Part shown: in pieces, positions 21,922-33,586 of the stretch | Numbering within the stretch: position 1 is the stretch's first letter | Layout of the letters: each line of letters starts with the position of its first letter | Source of the DNA: Berberis thunbergii | Taxonomy: Eukaryota > Streptophyta > Magnoliopsida > Ranunculales > Berberidaceae | Direction of reading: 5' to 3' | Length of the DNA: 64,000 nucleotides | Assembly: GCA_003290165.1 (NCBI GenBank) | Contig: QNQO01000198.1 | Coordinates: forward strand, 310,001-374,000 | Translations under genes and position numbers: made by a program | The notes under the pieces: generated by a model | What the model was told of the DNA's origin: nothing | Database searches by the model: none | Seen by the model: only the letters and a program-made list of their open reading frames with translations

Positions 21922-23171
21922 TTTTACCAGTGAAAGAATATGGTTCCTTAATTTGCACATCAAAATTCAGTCCATTATTCTGCATTGATGCACATGCTGC
22001 TTTATCTTCAGGCATGGCAGTATTTGAAATTTGAGGCTCCGATACAGAGGAAGCAGGGTTTGTTGCAGCCTTTTCAAGGGAAAGACCAGTTTTTGAATTA
22101 GGGCTACTCAATGCTCCTTTCCTGAATATGATGCTCATGAATAAAACTCCCAGATATACTACCATATATTCAATCCAGAAACATCCACTTCTATTATCTC
22201 TTGATACAGTAATGCAGGTAGAACTGGAGCATTTCAGAATTATAATAAAGTCAAAAGATGATGTTTTATGTCAAAAGGATGTTTCTTCTTATCCAATGCA
22301 CCTGTTGGGAAATTAGCTAGCATTATCGGTTGGCAGGTTCTTATACTACAGATCTCGTAGCCCGACGAACTTGAGATTGACAGATTATATAAGAGTTTTG
22401 AATATGAACAAATTATAAGACTTATGGTGTTGCAATCTCCAAGATCAATAGGTCTTGATTAATTCATACACATTTTCAATAATAAATAATTACATAAAAA
22501 ATAAGGAACAGAATTTATGGATGTAGACTTGATATCCCGATACATAACCTAAGAACCCAACTTTTCTTTTCAAAACTATATAATTATTTCTCAATAATTA
22601 GTACTACTTGATCACCTATCATGCATTTAATGAAGAGTGAATTTCAAAATTTCAGCATCATTATCTGGAGGTTTTTCATATCTTCATATGCTTTGAAAAA
22701 ATTGTGTGATAATTACTTTCTTTTTCTTCCAATATAAACTGACATGTCTATTCCCATATAGTAATTCATATAACCATTGTAATGTCAGAGTGTACATACA
22801 TACCCAAGAGACATATTGGATGAAGGATTAAGTGATTCTATTTCTCCTCCATTGTCACGACCAACAGAATTGATGATGCACGAACTTGGAACACATTGAG
22901 CCTCCTTGGGCTGTAATACATTACTTCTTTTCCAACTCAAGTCAGCAGTACTTTCTACATTTGAAGCTTTAGGATTATTTTCCAGATTACCTATGACATT
23001 TCTCTTTGAAATTTTTTGTTCCACTGCATTTTGTACAAGGAGTTTTCCCTCAATACCAAACGGGAAGTCTGAAGATTGTGAAGAGTGGTTCTCTTCCATA
23101 GATGACTTTCTGATCGGAGCAAGGGTCTCCTGCACAGCTGGTCTTTTAAGAATGAACAAGATCTGGTGAGC
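21922..23171 (-). pseudogene. two captured exons of an unrecognised gene
   Basis: Exon 22804-23171 follows a TTTGTGCAG acceptor and ends at a GTATGT donor. It encodes an open stretch with AHQILFILKRPAVQETLAPI, SSQSSDFPFGIEGKLLV and ESTADLSWKRSNVLQPKEAQ. Exon about 21922-22119 ends at another GTATGT donor and encodes GALSSPNSKTGLSLEKAATN and FDVQIKEPYSFTGKK. Both are hydrophilic and Ser-rich, as in nuclear proteins, and share orientation. I do not recognise the family, and treating them as one gene is inference. The gap 22120-22803 is intron-like. Confidence 0.5.
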
Positions 23172-24149
23172 TGCACAAACAGGATCCAAGGATTACTGAT
23201 ACATAATGGCCTACAACCAGAGAAAGTTGATTCAGTAATTCAAGACAGATCTCTAAGAGACATGAATGGGACCAAACCTCAACATACTACACAATGATAG
23301 AAGTCCTTAGCATGAAGAGAGAAGATTTGTAACTAATCATTTTGTAATGATGATCTTACAAGATAACTTAACACTCGTTCAGTTCACATTCTCATAGGAA
23401 AATGACCAAAGACAACATGTTATAACTGCCTAATTTGAATAATAACAAACCTGAAACACAAAAAATGGCTCCATGAGTGGCAGTTTCATTCAAAGTGACC
23501 TGATCTAACCAAAAGCCTATTACCTATTCACAGTTACTTTAGTTCCCTCTTGTATTCAGTTTTCTCTCATGAGTTACAATCAGAGCCAAAAGTGGACTCT
23601 TTGTTCAACATAATCTATGAGAGCAAATGAAACAAACATTTTACAAGAAGTTCAAGTCTTCAATGTGCTGCCATGATTTACAGCGGATTGACTAAACTAT
23701 CTGATTATCTTGTCATATTGGACACGAGGTTCCTTGCGTGACCTTGCATTTTAGTTTTTTCTTCCAGAAATATAGTTTGAGTGGTGATGGATGTTGAGTT
23801 ATTCTAAACTGTATCTCATTTATCTTGTAGATGGCTCGTCAACCCTGTTTGGTTTTCTAGCAAAAACTGCAGACCAGCCAATTGGGGCAATAGTCAAGAT
23901 GTTCGACAAAAACTTAACCAAGGCAAAATTTTGGACATATTTTTCTTTACATTTTCTCATTAATGTTCTTACAATTTGTCACTTAATATCAAAAATTAGT
24001 AATTCTGTTGGTTTCATTGGCTCCTTCCAGTGGTAAGTGACTATATAGGCAGTTTGGTAAGTTCTCCAAGACTAAGAAATGATAAATGAAAAGTAATGCA
24101 ATGGATTTGACACATAAAATGGCTTCAAAGTTTCTGTTATTAAGAATTA

Positions 24150-24830
24150 CCAGGTAAAAAATATGCAGGCTTCTGTTCCATATCCCCCACCTTAGAACTT
24201 TCTAGTATCTCACCCTGCAAAATCAAACAGAGAATAACTCTGTTGGCATCAGAAAATTGTTACCCAATCCAACATTATAGAAATAAAGTTGTGATTAGAA
24301 AATGAGAAAATTAGTTTACCTTTGGTACATAATCTAACAGATCCATTGCATAAGCAATACGTACTATGTTATCAATCCGCTGCACAAAAACAGGCACCCT
24401 AAAAATGTCCACGAAACTCTTAGCCCATGAGGTGTTCAAGTAATTTACTTAATAGCTGCTTTTTTTGTTAATACTAAATGGCTTCTTATACCTGGAAATA
24501 TTGATGAGTTACCCACAGATCATGGAACTCATTTAATGTTGCACTAGCGTCAATAGCAACTACATCTAGCAGAGGCGTCATCACCTCCCTGACATGAGTA
24601 TCTTTTATCTCTAACACGTTTTCAATCATATCCTGCAAAACATCCCTACAATATTAGAATGACGGGAAAAGTTCCTTTTTCTCAAACAGTAAATACGGAT
24701 ATGGTACACATCTAATAACAACTCCAAAAGTGCACATGTGCATCCTGTTCTTCCTCTTCTATAGCCCCACTGAGTTCTGCTCCTCGAAGCATCAGCTTCA
24801 ACTCCTCTTCGGTAACATATGGTTCACTGC
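24150..24830 (-). pseudogene. captured DUF21/CBS-domain (CorC-like) gene fragment
   Basis: Four exons in order on the minus strand: about 24830-24720 (SEPYVTEEELKLMLRGAELS, GAIEEEEQ), 24640-24495 (DMIENVLEIKDTHVREVMTP, LLDVVAIDASATLNEFHDLW, VTHQY), 24380-24318 (RIDNIVRIAYAMDLLDYVPK) and 24216-24150 (GEILESSKVGDMEQKPAYF). REVMTPLLDV is the start of the CBS pair in CorC-like transporters. The sequence resembles the chloroplast DUF21 proteins of Arabidopsis (At1g55930 type). The N-terminal membrane domain and the C-terminal transporter-associated domain are absent. Confidence 0.85.
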
Positions 24831-25088
24831 ATAAACAAACCAAGTAACAAGTGAGTTGCACATCACCTTTCACAATAAAATCCACAAAGGAAACATACTA
24901 GTCATCCATGATAACGATCACTAGTTTAGCAGTAGGTATGCAAGAACATAAATTATATTTTGACGTATATTGCATTCAAGACATGTACATCACCTAAGTG
25001 CAACCCTGGATGCCTGTAGACTAACACTTGCCCAAAAATTTGTCCATCACCACTGTATTTCAGAAAATATAGACCTCAGATGCCCCTA

Positions 25089-26758
25089 TCAATCATCAAG
25101 TTCCGCATGAGTTCTACACCATACGAAGAAATCACCAACGTCCAAATCCCCCATCTTGTCTCCTTTTGGATCACTTTTGTAAAGTTTCACCCCAGTCTTA
25201 AATTTGAAGCACAAGGAAAGTCTGATCTCTGTTGCAGGGTTCAATGATCCATGACAAGCGCAAGAGAATTGATGGATAGGATCTACAACCTCTAATGCTA
25301 TCGCAATGACATTCCTTTCCCAATCACAAACTTTGTATCTCCTTGACACTGAAGGAACAGGATTGCTTGGAGAAGGAAACCTCGCAACACCTTGAGAAGA
25401 TGATGGTAATGGAGATGGTGGTAATTGAGATGGAGGTACTGAAGATGGTGGTAACGGAGATGGAGGTAATGGATTATCTGGTTGCCTTGTTGATTGTGCA
25501 CCGGATGACGGTGTATCTTCAGTTCTTTGAACAACTCCTTGTATTCCCTCACTTGTTGATGGTCTTACATAAGTTCCACTTTCAAATCTCTCTCGTATCC
25601 ATCTAACATTTTCTTCCAATCTTTCATATTTTTCTTCCCTTTTTTTGGCTTCCAATGTTTTTTCCAATAGCAATGAACGAGCGGGAAGTGCAGCATCATA
25701 CTTCCTTTTAGAGACAGTGGTTCCAACACAACGAGTACGTCCCCTCGCTTCTTGGCCAAACACTTGGCTTAGAGGATCCTCATCAATAGTGAGGTCAATG
25801 TTACCTTGAGTTGAAGATTCTTGCAATGCAGCTTTTTTTGCTTTAACTTGTTCCTTCAAAAGAATGAAAAAATAAAATAAATCAGGACACAAATAATATT
25901 CAAACAACTACAAAGTAAATTAAGAATTGGGTATAAAAGACATCATTGGGCACATACCATATATTGTTCAGAACCACGCGTAGGTTTTCCATCCTTTCCC
26001 GTGTGACAGGCAATCCATATGTCAGTGCGTGTGACTGGTTCTCCATCAGGGTTCTTCTCAACCTATATACTTGAAAGATTAGTCTCAGCCTATAAAGTTA
26101 AATGGTATATAATATCGTACTAGTAGCTAGAAACTCAATTACCATTTCGTACTCTACTTCTGCAGCACTCTTTTGGCCACCCCCCATACATACTTTGAAG
26201 CCTTTTTGTTTTTTGCATTTTGGTCTCTAATTGCCTTCGCTTCAGGGGTGCTCTCATGGCGAACAAACTCCTTCCAATCCTCCTCTCTTACACCATTTGG
26301 AACATGCTTCTCTTGTTCCTCAATGGTAGGATACTTATCCAAATAATTCTTCCTAAGATGTGCTTTGAACCTTCTATAATATTCAGGCATTTTCAAATGC
26401 ACACTCTTTTTCACATAATTTGGAATGTCGTATTCACGCTGCAAATAAGCCATTGAGATATAAGTTGAAAATAATATAAGACATTATGAAAATCAAATAT
26501 GTAAAATCTCACCTTGAGGCCATTCCACACATCCTCTTTGTAGTTGTCAGTAACATGGTGCCAACCCTTGAATTTGATGGGCACCAGGGTTTCAACAAGC
26601 TTTCCAATGTTTTTATTGAAATTTCTAGCACCATGTCCAACTGCTAAACCGTGTACGTTGAACTGTATGGTTTGTTTAACTTCAATGTCATCATTTGTAG
26701 ATCTGGTGACATCAATGGTGGAGAGATCATTGCCGCGAGTACTATCCATCTCTATCAA
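25089..26758 (-). CDS. Ptta/En/Spm-type transposase-associated protein (TNPA-like), spliced
   Basis: The four exons have GT-AG borders: 26513-26758 (from ATG; VHGLAVGHGARNFNKNIGKL, GWHHVTDNYKEDVWNGLK), 26144-26438 (EYYRRFKAHLRKNYLDKYPT, EEDWKEFVRHESTPEAKAIR), 25958-26062 (VEKNPDGEPVTRTDIWIACH, TGKDGKPTRGSEQYM) and 25089-25853 (coiled region KREEKYERLEENVRWIRERF, a Pro/Ser repeat tract, VCDWERNVIAIALEVVDP). This is the plant transposase family commonly found in CACTA elements, thought to bind subterminal repeats. An A-run near 26200-26215 shifts the frame before the expected MGGGQKSAAEVEYEM, so the copy may be defective. Confidence 0.8.
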
Positions 26759-26789
26759 TGAAGACAGTTATAGATATTAACCATTATCA

Positions 26790-29700
26790 AACAAAAAGAT
26801 ATAAGAATCAACTATATACACCACATTTATAGATAATTTCATTCCACAACATATCACCACAAATAGTTTTTTATAAAGCATTGGAAAAGCCAATCTGAAT
26901 ACATAGCTACAAAGCTTCCCTTTCCCAACTCAAAAGTCTAAATAAGAAAAAAGACAAAATATTTGCTCTCAACCAAAGAGGATAACTAAAATAGCATTAG
27001 AAATAATAGGGTGTGTTTGGTTTCTAATGAAAAAGATCCTAGAATAAATGAAGGAAATATTTCTCTCCAAAAAATAGTGTTTAACACACAATTTTGAAAC
27101 AACAAACACTTTTAAAGGGAAACTAGTAAGTGTAGTAAAGGAAATTCAACATATGTGGTACTACATTCAGAGGCTTCTGATATTAGGTCATGAAGCACAT
27201 CTAATGTACAAATATGTTAAATATATATTTTTTAAAGAATAATACTCATAAATGGAAGTCGACAGAGTGTTACTTATGTCCGCTAGATTATCTACAATGA
27301 CTGAAATCATAAATTAAGTTGAGCAGTAAATTTGTGGTCTCAGCAACGATGATCATGATTTGAAACATTGAAGAAGTGAATCATATTGTATGCTTAATGA
27401 TGATATGTTCTGTTCTGGTTTGTGTAGTCTTATCTTCATAATCTGTGGCCTTGTTTTGTGATTATCTTGACTTGTTATTTAAAGGGAGTTAGGACCACAA
27501 ACTCTGAAGTCAGTTGACATTTATTAAAACATTATGAAAACAAAGACACGACATGGTTATTCATATCTATATCAGAAATGGCAAGGCTGCAATAGAATGG
27601 TTTAAAAAAGTTGGAAGGTTATTCACGGCGAGTAATTAGTCTCCATTCTAGTCAGACCATAATGAGACTCTAACCCGCAACCTACTCTAATGAGGATGGA
27701 TGTTGTTAACATCGTAGATGTCATTATCAGTGATTGAAAGAAGACAATGTGAGTTGGGAGAGTGATTTTAGCCTTCAACTAGCAATGAACTTGGATCCCT
27801 ATTTCTAAGGAACCTTCCTAGAATTTCACATTTCTATGTCTTCACTAAACACTCCTACCATTTCTTGGATCTATTTCAGTCAATTGCTTAGATGTTGTAC
27901 TCTGGTTATAGGCCCATGGAAATATTGTATGCAGGTGAGGGAAAGCTCCTTTCTAACAAATTGAAACTCTCACTGTTGACTCTTCACAATCAAGCTTGTA
28001 AATCACCAAAGACAACAACAGAGGGAGTAAATACTGGTTCTCCTATGTATCATTAAAGTTGACTCTATTAGAATATCCCCAAAATCCCAGTTCAACCTAT
28101 AATAAATTGAATCTTAGCTATTAAAAGTCAGAACACATAATATAAAAAGAAAACAAATAGACTGAACTATAGACTTGTGGCGGATGAAATCACAAGTCCA
28201 TGGTTCAGACCCTGCCAGCAGCATTTGGGGTGGGAAGTGTGAAGGGATTAAAAAACCACTACTTAGCAAAACCTTTACAGTAATTTGGTGGACAATCTCT
28301 TAAAATTTGATCAAATGTTAATATCCTCATAAGCAATAGAATTCATAAAAATGCATAAATCGTTATCAATATAGTTATCTTGAAGACATTGGTGGATCAT
28401 ATATCAAGTGTATTCCCCTATTCAAACTCTTATGTTTGCGAAGACGAGATAGCTGCACCGATGTGGCAAATTATCATCAATTAAGGGTGTGTTTTTTATA
28501 AGAAAATATTAATAATTACGAGAGTAAGTGAGAACAATTTTTCACCCCATCGTGACATTATAGTTATTGTTCTTGAGTTTTCCATGAAAAATATTCTTAG
28601 CCCCCTCACCCGTCCATGATTTTGAGAGAAGATAGGTGGTGGAATGTCATAACTTCCAAATTCACTCACCCGTATCTCTCATCTCTTCCATGATGTCCAT
28701 CTCCACTATTTTTATGTTTCCATGAAAAAACAAAAATCATACACACCCAAAGTTTTAAGACTGTGCCTAATTTAAAACGTGCCCATTTGGAATATGCACA
28801 TCACTTATTTATTGAGTCAATTTCAACCTCAATAGTCATAAAGGGTAGACATATATGACATGATGAGATTTGGTTATAAATGCAATGAACTCAATGAGAC
28901 ATTTTCTTGTAGTATTCACTTCACCAGATGAAAGGGATATATGAAGTTCTTATACTACTCATTATCAAACAATCATATGTTGCAAAATGTGTTGATTAAC
29001 AAAGCTAGCTTCTCCAGAAATTTAACTTAGAAAAACAGCTGAAGCTTGGAAATGAGGAGCTAGAAGCTTTTATTTCACGTGTATCATTTGTTTTCAGAAG
29101 GTTGGTTCAAAGGAAACAGACAGATCCAATTTGAAACGCAGTTGACCAAATACTCTGCTTTTGTGGACGGAATGTCAAATTTCTCTCACCATCAAAACCA
29201 ATGTGAAAATATTGCTTATCCCAATCACCCCTAACAAAAGCAAATTGCCAGTCATGCTAGAACCAAACACACCTTGAATTTCTCCATATGTTTTGGCTAA
29301 TTGCCTTGTTAGTCATGAGTCCTTTGCTTGACGTTTCAATATTGTTTTATTTTGATTGCTTGACGTTTGAGAATTGTAGATTTTTTCTGTTTTTGTTTTT
29401 TTTCTTCTTCTTTTTATTAACAACTTCGTCTCATATAAAACTACTATTAGTACTGATATAGACAACATGTTTGCCATTCTTTGACCTTTGATACAATGAC
29501 AAACCTGATATTAAGCTACACGACTATTTACTAAACCAAGCTCGTGTCTTGTAACATCAATACCATTTACTATATGGCCTGATTCAGCCAATTCCAACTT
29601 CAATGATCAATTGTAAGAATTGCTTAGGTATGATGAACTAATTCGAGTTGAATACTGCAACTTCTACATGGTCATTTGTGGTCTACATGTGGTTGTATAC

Positions 29701-30050
29701 TGCAAACTACCCAGCATGGATCATGATGAACTAATTCGAGTTGAATGAACAGAATACAAGCTAGGAATTGCAAAATGGAAAAAAATAAATAAAAATGAAT
29801 TACCCAATAAAAAAAATTCAAGGATAATACATGTATCAAATTAAAAATTAAATACAAAAATATGAAACGAAAATGAAAACATCTTCCCCAATCCAATTGT
29901 ATACCTAGTTATTTTTTCCCAAAATGAAAACATCTTCTGCAATCACTCAAAGACTTGCAATTGTATACCTAGTCAACAATGCTCAAAGACTTGCAATTTG
30001 TTCGGAACCCTAATTTCATAAAAAAATACAAGAGAGAGAGATGGTACCTG
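26790..30050. other. AT-rich noncoding interior of inner CACTA
   Basis: I see no convincing coding region on either strand. The stretch is AT-rich with scattered stops. It contains one SINE-like piece (28160-28262) and two pairs of short GTGTGTTTGG-like inverted motifs that I did not accept as MITEs. It separates the transposase gene from the purine-rich leader next to the right subterminal array. Confidence 0.6.
28160..28262 (+). mobile_element. SINE-like fragment
   Basis: A box-B-like motif GGTTCAGACCC (28202-28212) lies downstream of a weak box-A-like TGGCGGATGAA, within wording typical of plant tRNA-derived SINEs (ATCACAAGTCCATGG, then TTTGGGGTGGGAAG). No poly(A) or T-rich tail and no target duplication could be fixed, so this may be a remnant. 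Confidence 0.35.
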
Positions 30051-30059
30051 TACGAGAGA

Positions 30060-30475
30060 GGGCGTGATTGATTTGAAGACGCCGAGTGGAGGGAAGACCA
30101 GGGGAGGAGGGAAGTCGAGGGAGGAGCAGGGAAGGAGGGGAGGAGCAGGGAAGGAGGGGAGGAAGGAAGTCGAGGGAGGGAGCAGGGAAGAAGGCGCAGG
30201 GAAGTCGAGTCGAGGGAGGGAGCAGGAAGTCGAGTCGAGGGAGGGAGCAGCGAAGGAGACGAGTCGAGTGGAGGGGAGGAGGGAAGCTTCGATGGAAGTC
30301 GAGTCGAGGGAGGGAGCAGCGAAGGAGACGAGTCGAGTGGAGGGGAGGAGGGAAGCTTCGATGGAAGTCGAGTCGAGGGAGGGAGCAGCGAAGGAGACGA
30401 GGTCGAGTGGAGGGGAGGAGGGAAATTGTCGATGGCGAGTGGAGGGAATGTCGAGCGCCAATATACCCCGCCCAA
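30060..30475. repeat. purine-rich leader with 69-bp tandem repeat
   Basis: The plus strand is almost pure G/A (minus strand C/T). A 69-bp unit containing GAAGCTTCGATGGAAGTCGA is present nearly twice identically (GAAGCTTC at 30283 and at 30352) with a third diverged copy to 30430. The unit is a multiple of three, which leaves several frames open; these are not evidence for a protein. Position next to the right subterminal array, at the start of the element in its transcription direction, suggests a CT-rich 5' leader. Confidence 0.75.
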
Positions 30476-30489
30476 AATTTTTTCAGCTT

Positions 30490-30987
30490 TTCATGTAGCC
30501 ACGGTTCTGAGCCGTTGCTATAGCTAGCCACGGTTTAGAACCGTTGCTAAATTTCATTTTGCAACGGTTTTGAACCGTTGCTAGCCATAGCCACGGTTTA
30601 GAACCGTTGCTAAAATATTTTGTTGCAACGGTTCTAGGCCGTTGCTATCTATAGCCACGGTTCAGAACCGTTGCTAAATTTTATTTTTGCAACGGTTTTG
30701 AGCCGTTTCTATACGTAGCTACGGTTGAGAACCGTTGCTAAAGTATTATGTTGCAACGGTTTATAACCGTTGCTAATAATTCCAACGGTTTTGAGCCGTT
30801 GCTAATATTAGCTACGGTTTTTAGCCGTTCCAAATATAGCAACGGTTTTAAGCCGTGGCCAGGTCTTTTTTACCCACGGTTTTAAGCCGTTGGTAAATAT
30901 AGCTACGGTTTTTAGCCGTGGCAAATATACCAACGGTTTAGAGCCGTGGCCAGGTTGGCGTGGCTAAATGGGGTTTTTGGTGTAGTG
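30490..30987. repeat. right subterminal array and terminus of inner CACTA
   Basis: About 18 units of the form TAGCCACGGTT-NNN-AACCGTTGC and CAACGGTT-NNN-AGCCGTTGC fill 30495-30960, followed by the inverted terminus ending GGGTTTTTGGTGTAGTG at 30987. CGT follows. This is the upstream end relative to the transposase-type gene, so it likely holds the promoter. Confidence 0.88.
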
Positions 30988-30990
30988 CGT

Positions 30991-31697
30991 TTGCAGTAAT
31001 GTAGTCTTGCATGTATGTAGCAATCCATGTCTTTGAATGGTCGGGGTAATGATCCGTAAGAAAATTGTAGATACAACTAGCACAGTGAACATAAAATAGA
31101 ACAACCTACAAGATCAATTCAACCGAGTCAGAGACCTATTGCTAATAAGACCCTACCTATTGTGAAAACAATGGAATTCTTCACATAGAAACTTACAACA
31201 ATGAGCAACTCGAACCCAAAAATAATTGAAGTTCCTATCTTTCTTTAATCTGCCAAATGAAAAGTGAAATAGGTAAGTATAATATTTCATATAGACCAAT
31301 TGGAAAGTGGAAATAAAATACTCAGGTCTTACCTAGCAAACAAATCACTAATTCTTCGGACTCACCATAAACTAAGCATGTTAAATAGGCCATACGTCTG
31401 GAGACTCCTGGGTAATATCTTAATAGCCAGTTCTGTGGAGATTGTGGATATGACATCAAAAACCAACCATGTACTTGCGTACTTCTTAGCAATATCTTTA
31501 TGATCATCGACAAATAGGTAAGTATTCTTGTCAAGGTAAGCTACAAAGAATGTGAAGACGATGTCTATGAAAAAGAAAGCATTAACAACGTTATCGGTAA
31601 ACGCTAGAGCTCTATCCGGTTTGTCAAGGAACTTGAATTCAAAGGGCGAAACCCACGCTGTATATAGGACTAGAAGAACCAAAAATGTCTCCCAGGT
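30991..31697 (-). pseudogene. captured AKT1-like K+ channel, part 1 (S1 to pore)
   Basis: Exon 31366-31697 encodes S1 to the S3/S4 region: WETFLVLLVLYTAWVSPFEF, DNVVNAFFFIDIVFTFFVAY, LDKNTYLFVDDHKDIAKKYA, STWLVFDVISTISTEL, and LFNMLSLW before a GTGAGT donor. A short exon starts at 31249 (LKKDRNFNYFWVRV, after a GGCAG acceptor). Exon 30991-31105 encodes the S5-pore linker LFYVHCASCIYNFLTDHYPD. It continues directly into 16138 on the other side of the inner CACTA, giving an uninterrupted frame through the pore. The basic voltage-sensor residues following LSLW are not evident, so the S4 exon may be missing. Confidence 0.87.
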
Positions 31698-31759
31698 TTT
31701 GCATCAACACAAACAAACAGTTAATCCATATTAAAATTAAGCCATAAAACATCTTCAAA

Positions 31760-33390
31760 TCCTTATTAATCAATACTTAACATGAAATAAAATAAGTAAA
31801 AAGTTCTTATTGCGTGGCGGCGAACATAAGGGAAGCTCCTCCTCATCTTCCCCTTCGCATTCAGACCAACCACCACCCATTTGGCTGCTCATATTCACTC
31901 TAGAACCTCTATCTTTATCTTTCTTCGATCTCTCCAAAACACCCACATCACCATTCAAAGCTACTAATACAACAAAAAAAATAAATAAGAGAATATAACA
32001 ATAAAAACACCTACACAACCCAAGATAAAAGATAGAATTACTTAGAAGAAGACAAATAATAATAAATAATGCTGAGTTGGTTTGGGTTGGGTTGGGTTTC
32101 TCTCTGAGAATTTTATAATCAAAACCTGATTGCTTCATATGTTTCTTTGTGGGGAAGATGACCCGACCCGAACTTGAACCTCGTTTCATCACTTCTTGAG
32201 CTTTTTCCATTACAAGGGCTCACAAATGAACAAACAAAACCTTCTGAAAAATGACCTTTTGGTGAAGTTCTCTTCACCACCTTCAACAAGAGAAAAGAAA
32301 ACAAACCATTTGAGCAAAAATCATTACTGTGGGCTCAGAAAACAGAGGAAAATGAAATTGAAAAAGGTAAATTGGTTTTTTATAAAGAAAAATGGATAGA
32401 GAAAATAAAAAATTGAGTTGTCTTGGCAAATTTCTCTCTCTTTCTCTTTCTCCCCACTCGCTTACAATCTCTGTCTCTGCTCCTTGTGGAGTTTCAAAGG
32501 AATGTTTTGGGAGATAAACGAAAGATATCCAGGGAGTGAAAACAACTGAAAAAGAAACCAAAGTGAGTAAAAGAGGATAAAAGAAGAAAGCAAAAGGTGA
32601 ATTGGGTACAGAGGAATCTGGTTCTTTCTTTCTTCATTTCATGAACTAAAAAAAACAAAGCACATAGAAGGACAGAAGTAGAAGAAAAACTCAAATAAAC
32701 AAAAAAAAAATCCCTTAGATATCGATCGAATCTCATGGCATTTTTTAAGAAAAAACCATTAGTGGTCGAATCTCCTACAACTCCTAACAAAACAATCTCA
32801 CTCTGGATTTCAATTTATTTCTCACAATTTTTTTTTTCCTTTTGGGGGTGGGTTTCGTTCTCTCTCTCACTTGGATCTTCATGAATCTTTACAAAAATCC
32901 TTCAAAACACAAAACCCATATCGATTACACCAAAATAGACAACCCCAAATCAACAAAAACAAAATCAAAAACAAAATCAAAACCCTTATCGATTTTAAAA
33001 TACCAATTTTATCTCAAGAAACCCAAATTGAACCAAAATGCATGAAACCCTAAAGAAACAAGAACTTAGAAAACTCAAACTTGAAACCCAGAAAGTAACT
33101 TACTTTGACACCACGTTGAGGAAAGCGAATGCGGAAGCAGTAAAGACGGAACGCAAAGCGGGAACGCAAATTTTTTTCGCAACCGCGAAATTTTAGGGTT
33201 TCGGGAAATTAGTGTGTGCTTTCATGAAATCTGTGGGGAGATGGAACAAATTTTAGGGTTTGAAACAAAGGGTTGAAAAGTACAGAGTTGGGGGGAGATG
33301 GAGCGGGAACGCAAAGCGAAAAGCAATTTTTTTTTTGCAAAATTTCGCCCGCGAGAAATTTACTTACTTCTCCACACATCCACGTGGAAC
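31760..33390 (-). other. right interior of outer CACTA: exon-like and leader sequence
   Basis: At 31806-31970 the minus strand reads ERSKKDKDRGSRVNMSSQMG, GGWSECEGEDEEELPLCSPP, an acidic coding-like piece I cannot assign. At 32120-32290 another open piece reads GHFSEGFVCSFVSPCNGKSS. The stretch 32300-33060 shows no coding signal. At 33120-33360 two related G/A-rich blocks (GGAACGCAAAGCG repeated) precede the subterminal array and may be the leader of the element. Confidence 0.4.
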
Positions 33391-33399
33391 ACACGTGCA

Positions 33400-33583
33400 A
33401 CTTAGCAACGGTTTTAAGCCGTTGGGCACTATAGCCACGGTTTTTAGCCGTGACAAACACACCAACGGTTTAGAACCGTGGCCAAGCCATTTTTTAGCCA
33501 CGATTTTAGGCCGTTGGCCATTATAGCCATGATGTTTAGCCGTGGCCACCTCCGTGTAGCTAAACATGCCTTTTGGTGTAGTG
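33400..33583. repeat. right subterminal repeats and terminus of outer CACTA
   Basis: Six or seven half-palindromic units (AGCAACGGTTTTAAGCCGTT, TAGCCACGGTTTTTAGCCGT and variants) lead to the terminus TTTTGGTGTAGTG, ending at 33583, followed by the ATA target duplication. The array is shorter than that of the inner element. Confidence 0.88.
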
Positions 33584-33586
33584 ATA

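Larger units (their letters stand above)
16139..30987 (-). mobile_element. Inner CACTA (En/Spm) element with accessory transposase gene and gene fragments
   Basis: The ends CACTACACCAAAAACCCC (16139) and its reverse complement (to 30987) are flanked by CGT on both sides. The length is 14,849 bp. It carries subterminal arrays at both ends, a purine-rich leader on the right side, a spliced Ptta/En/Spm-type gene at 25089-26758, and fragments of several host genes, all on the minus strand. I see no TNP2 (TNPD-type) transposase, so it probably cannot move by itself. Its terminal and subterminal motifs match those of the outer element, so the two are the same family. Confidence 0.95.

Noticed and set aside
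23791..24036. 81-codon plus-strand frame (DGSSTLFGFLAKTADQPIG)
   Set aside because: It opposes the strand of all captured genes around it, lies in an intron-like interval, and shows no recognisable domain.
28487..28749. Inverted GGGTGTGTTTTT / ATACACACCC pair suggesting a 263-bp MITE
   Set aside because: The match is short and A/T-rich, and no duplication of the flanks was found.
27009..29273. Inverted GGGTGTGTTTGG / CCAAACACACC pair suggesting a 2.3-kb MITE-like element
   Set aside because: Only about 13 bp match, the adjacent interior does not pair, and I see no target duplication. The motif is common at unrelated plant repeats.
30064..30531. Overlapping open frames of about 145-170 codons in five phases
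   Set aside because: They result from the G/A-rich composition and a 69-bp repeat that is a multiple of three; low complexity and no domain.
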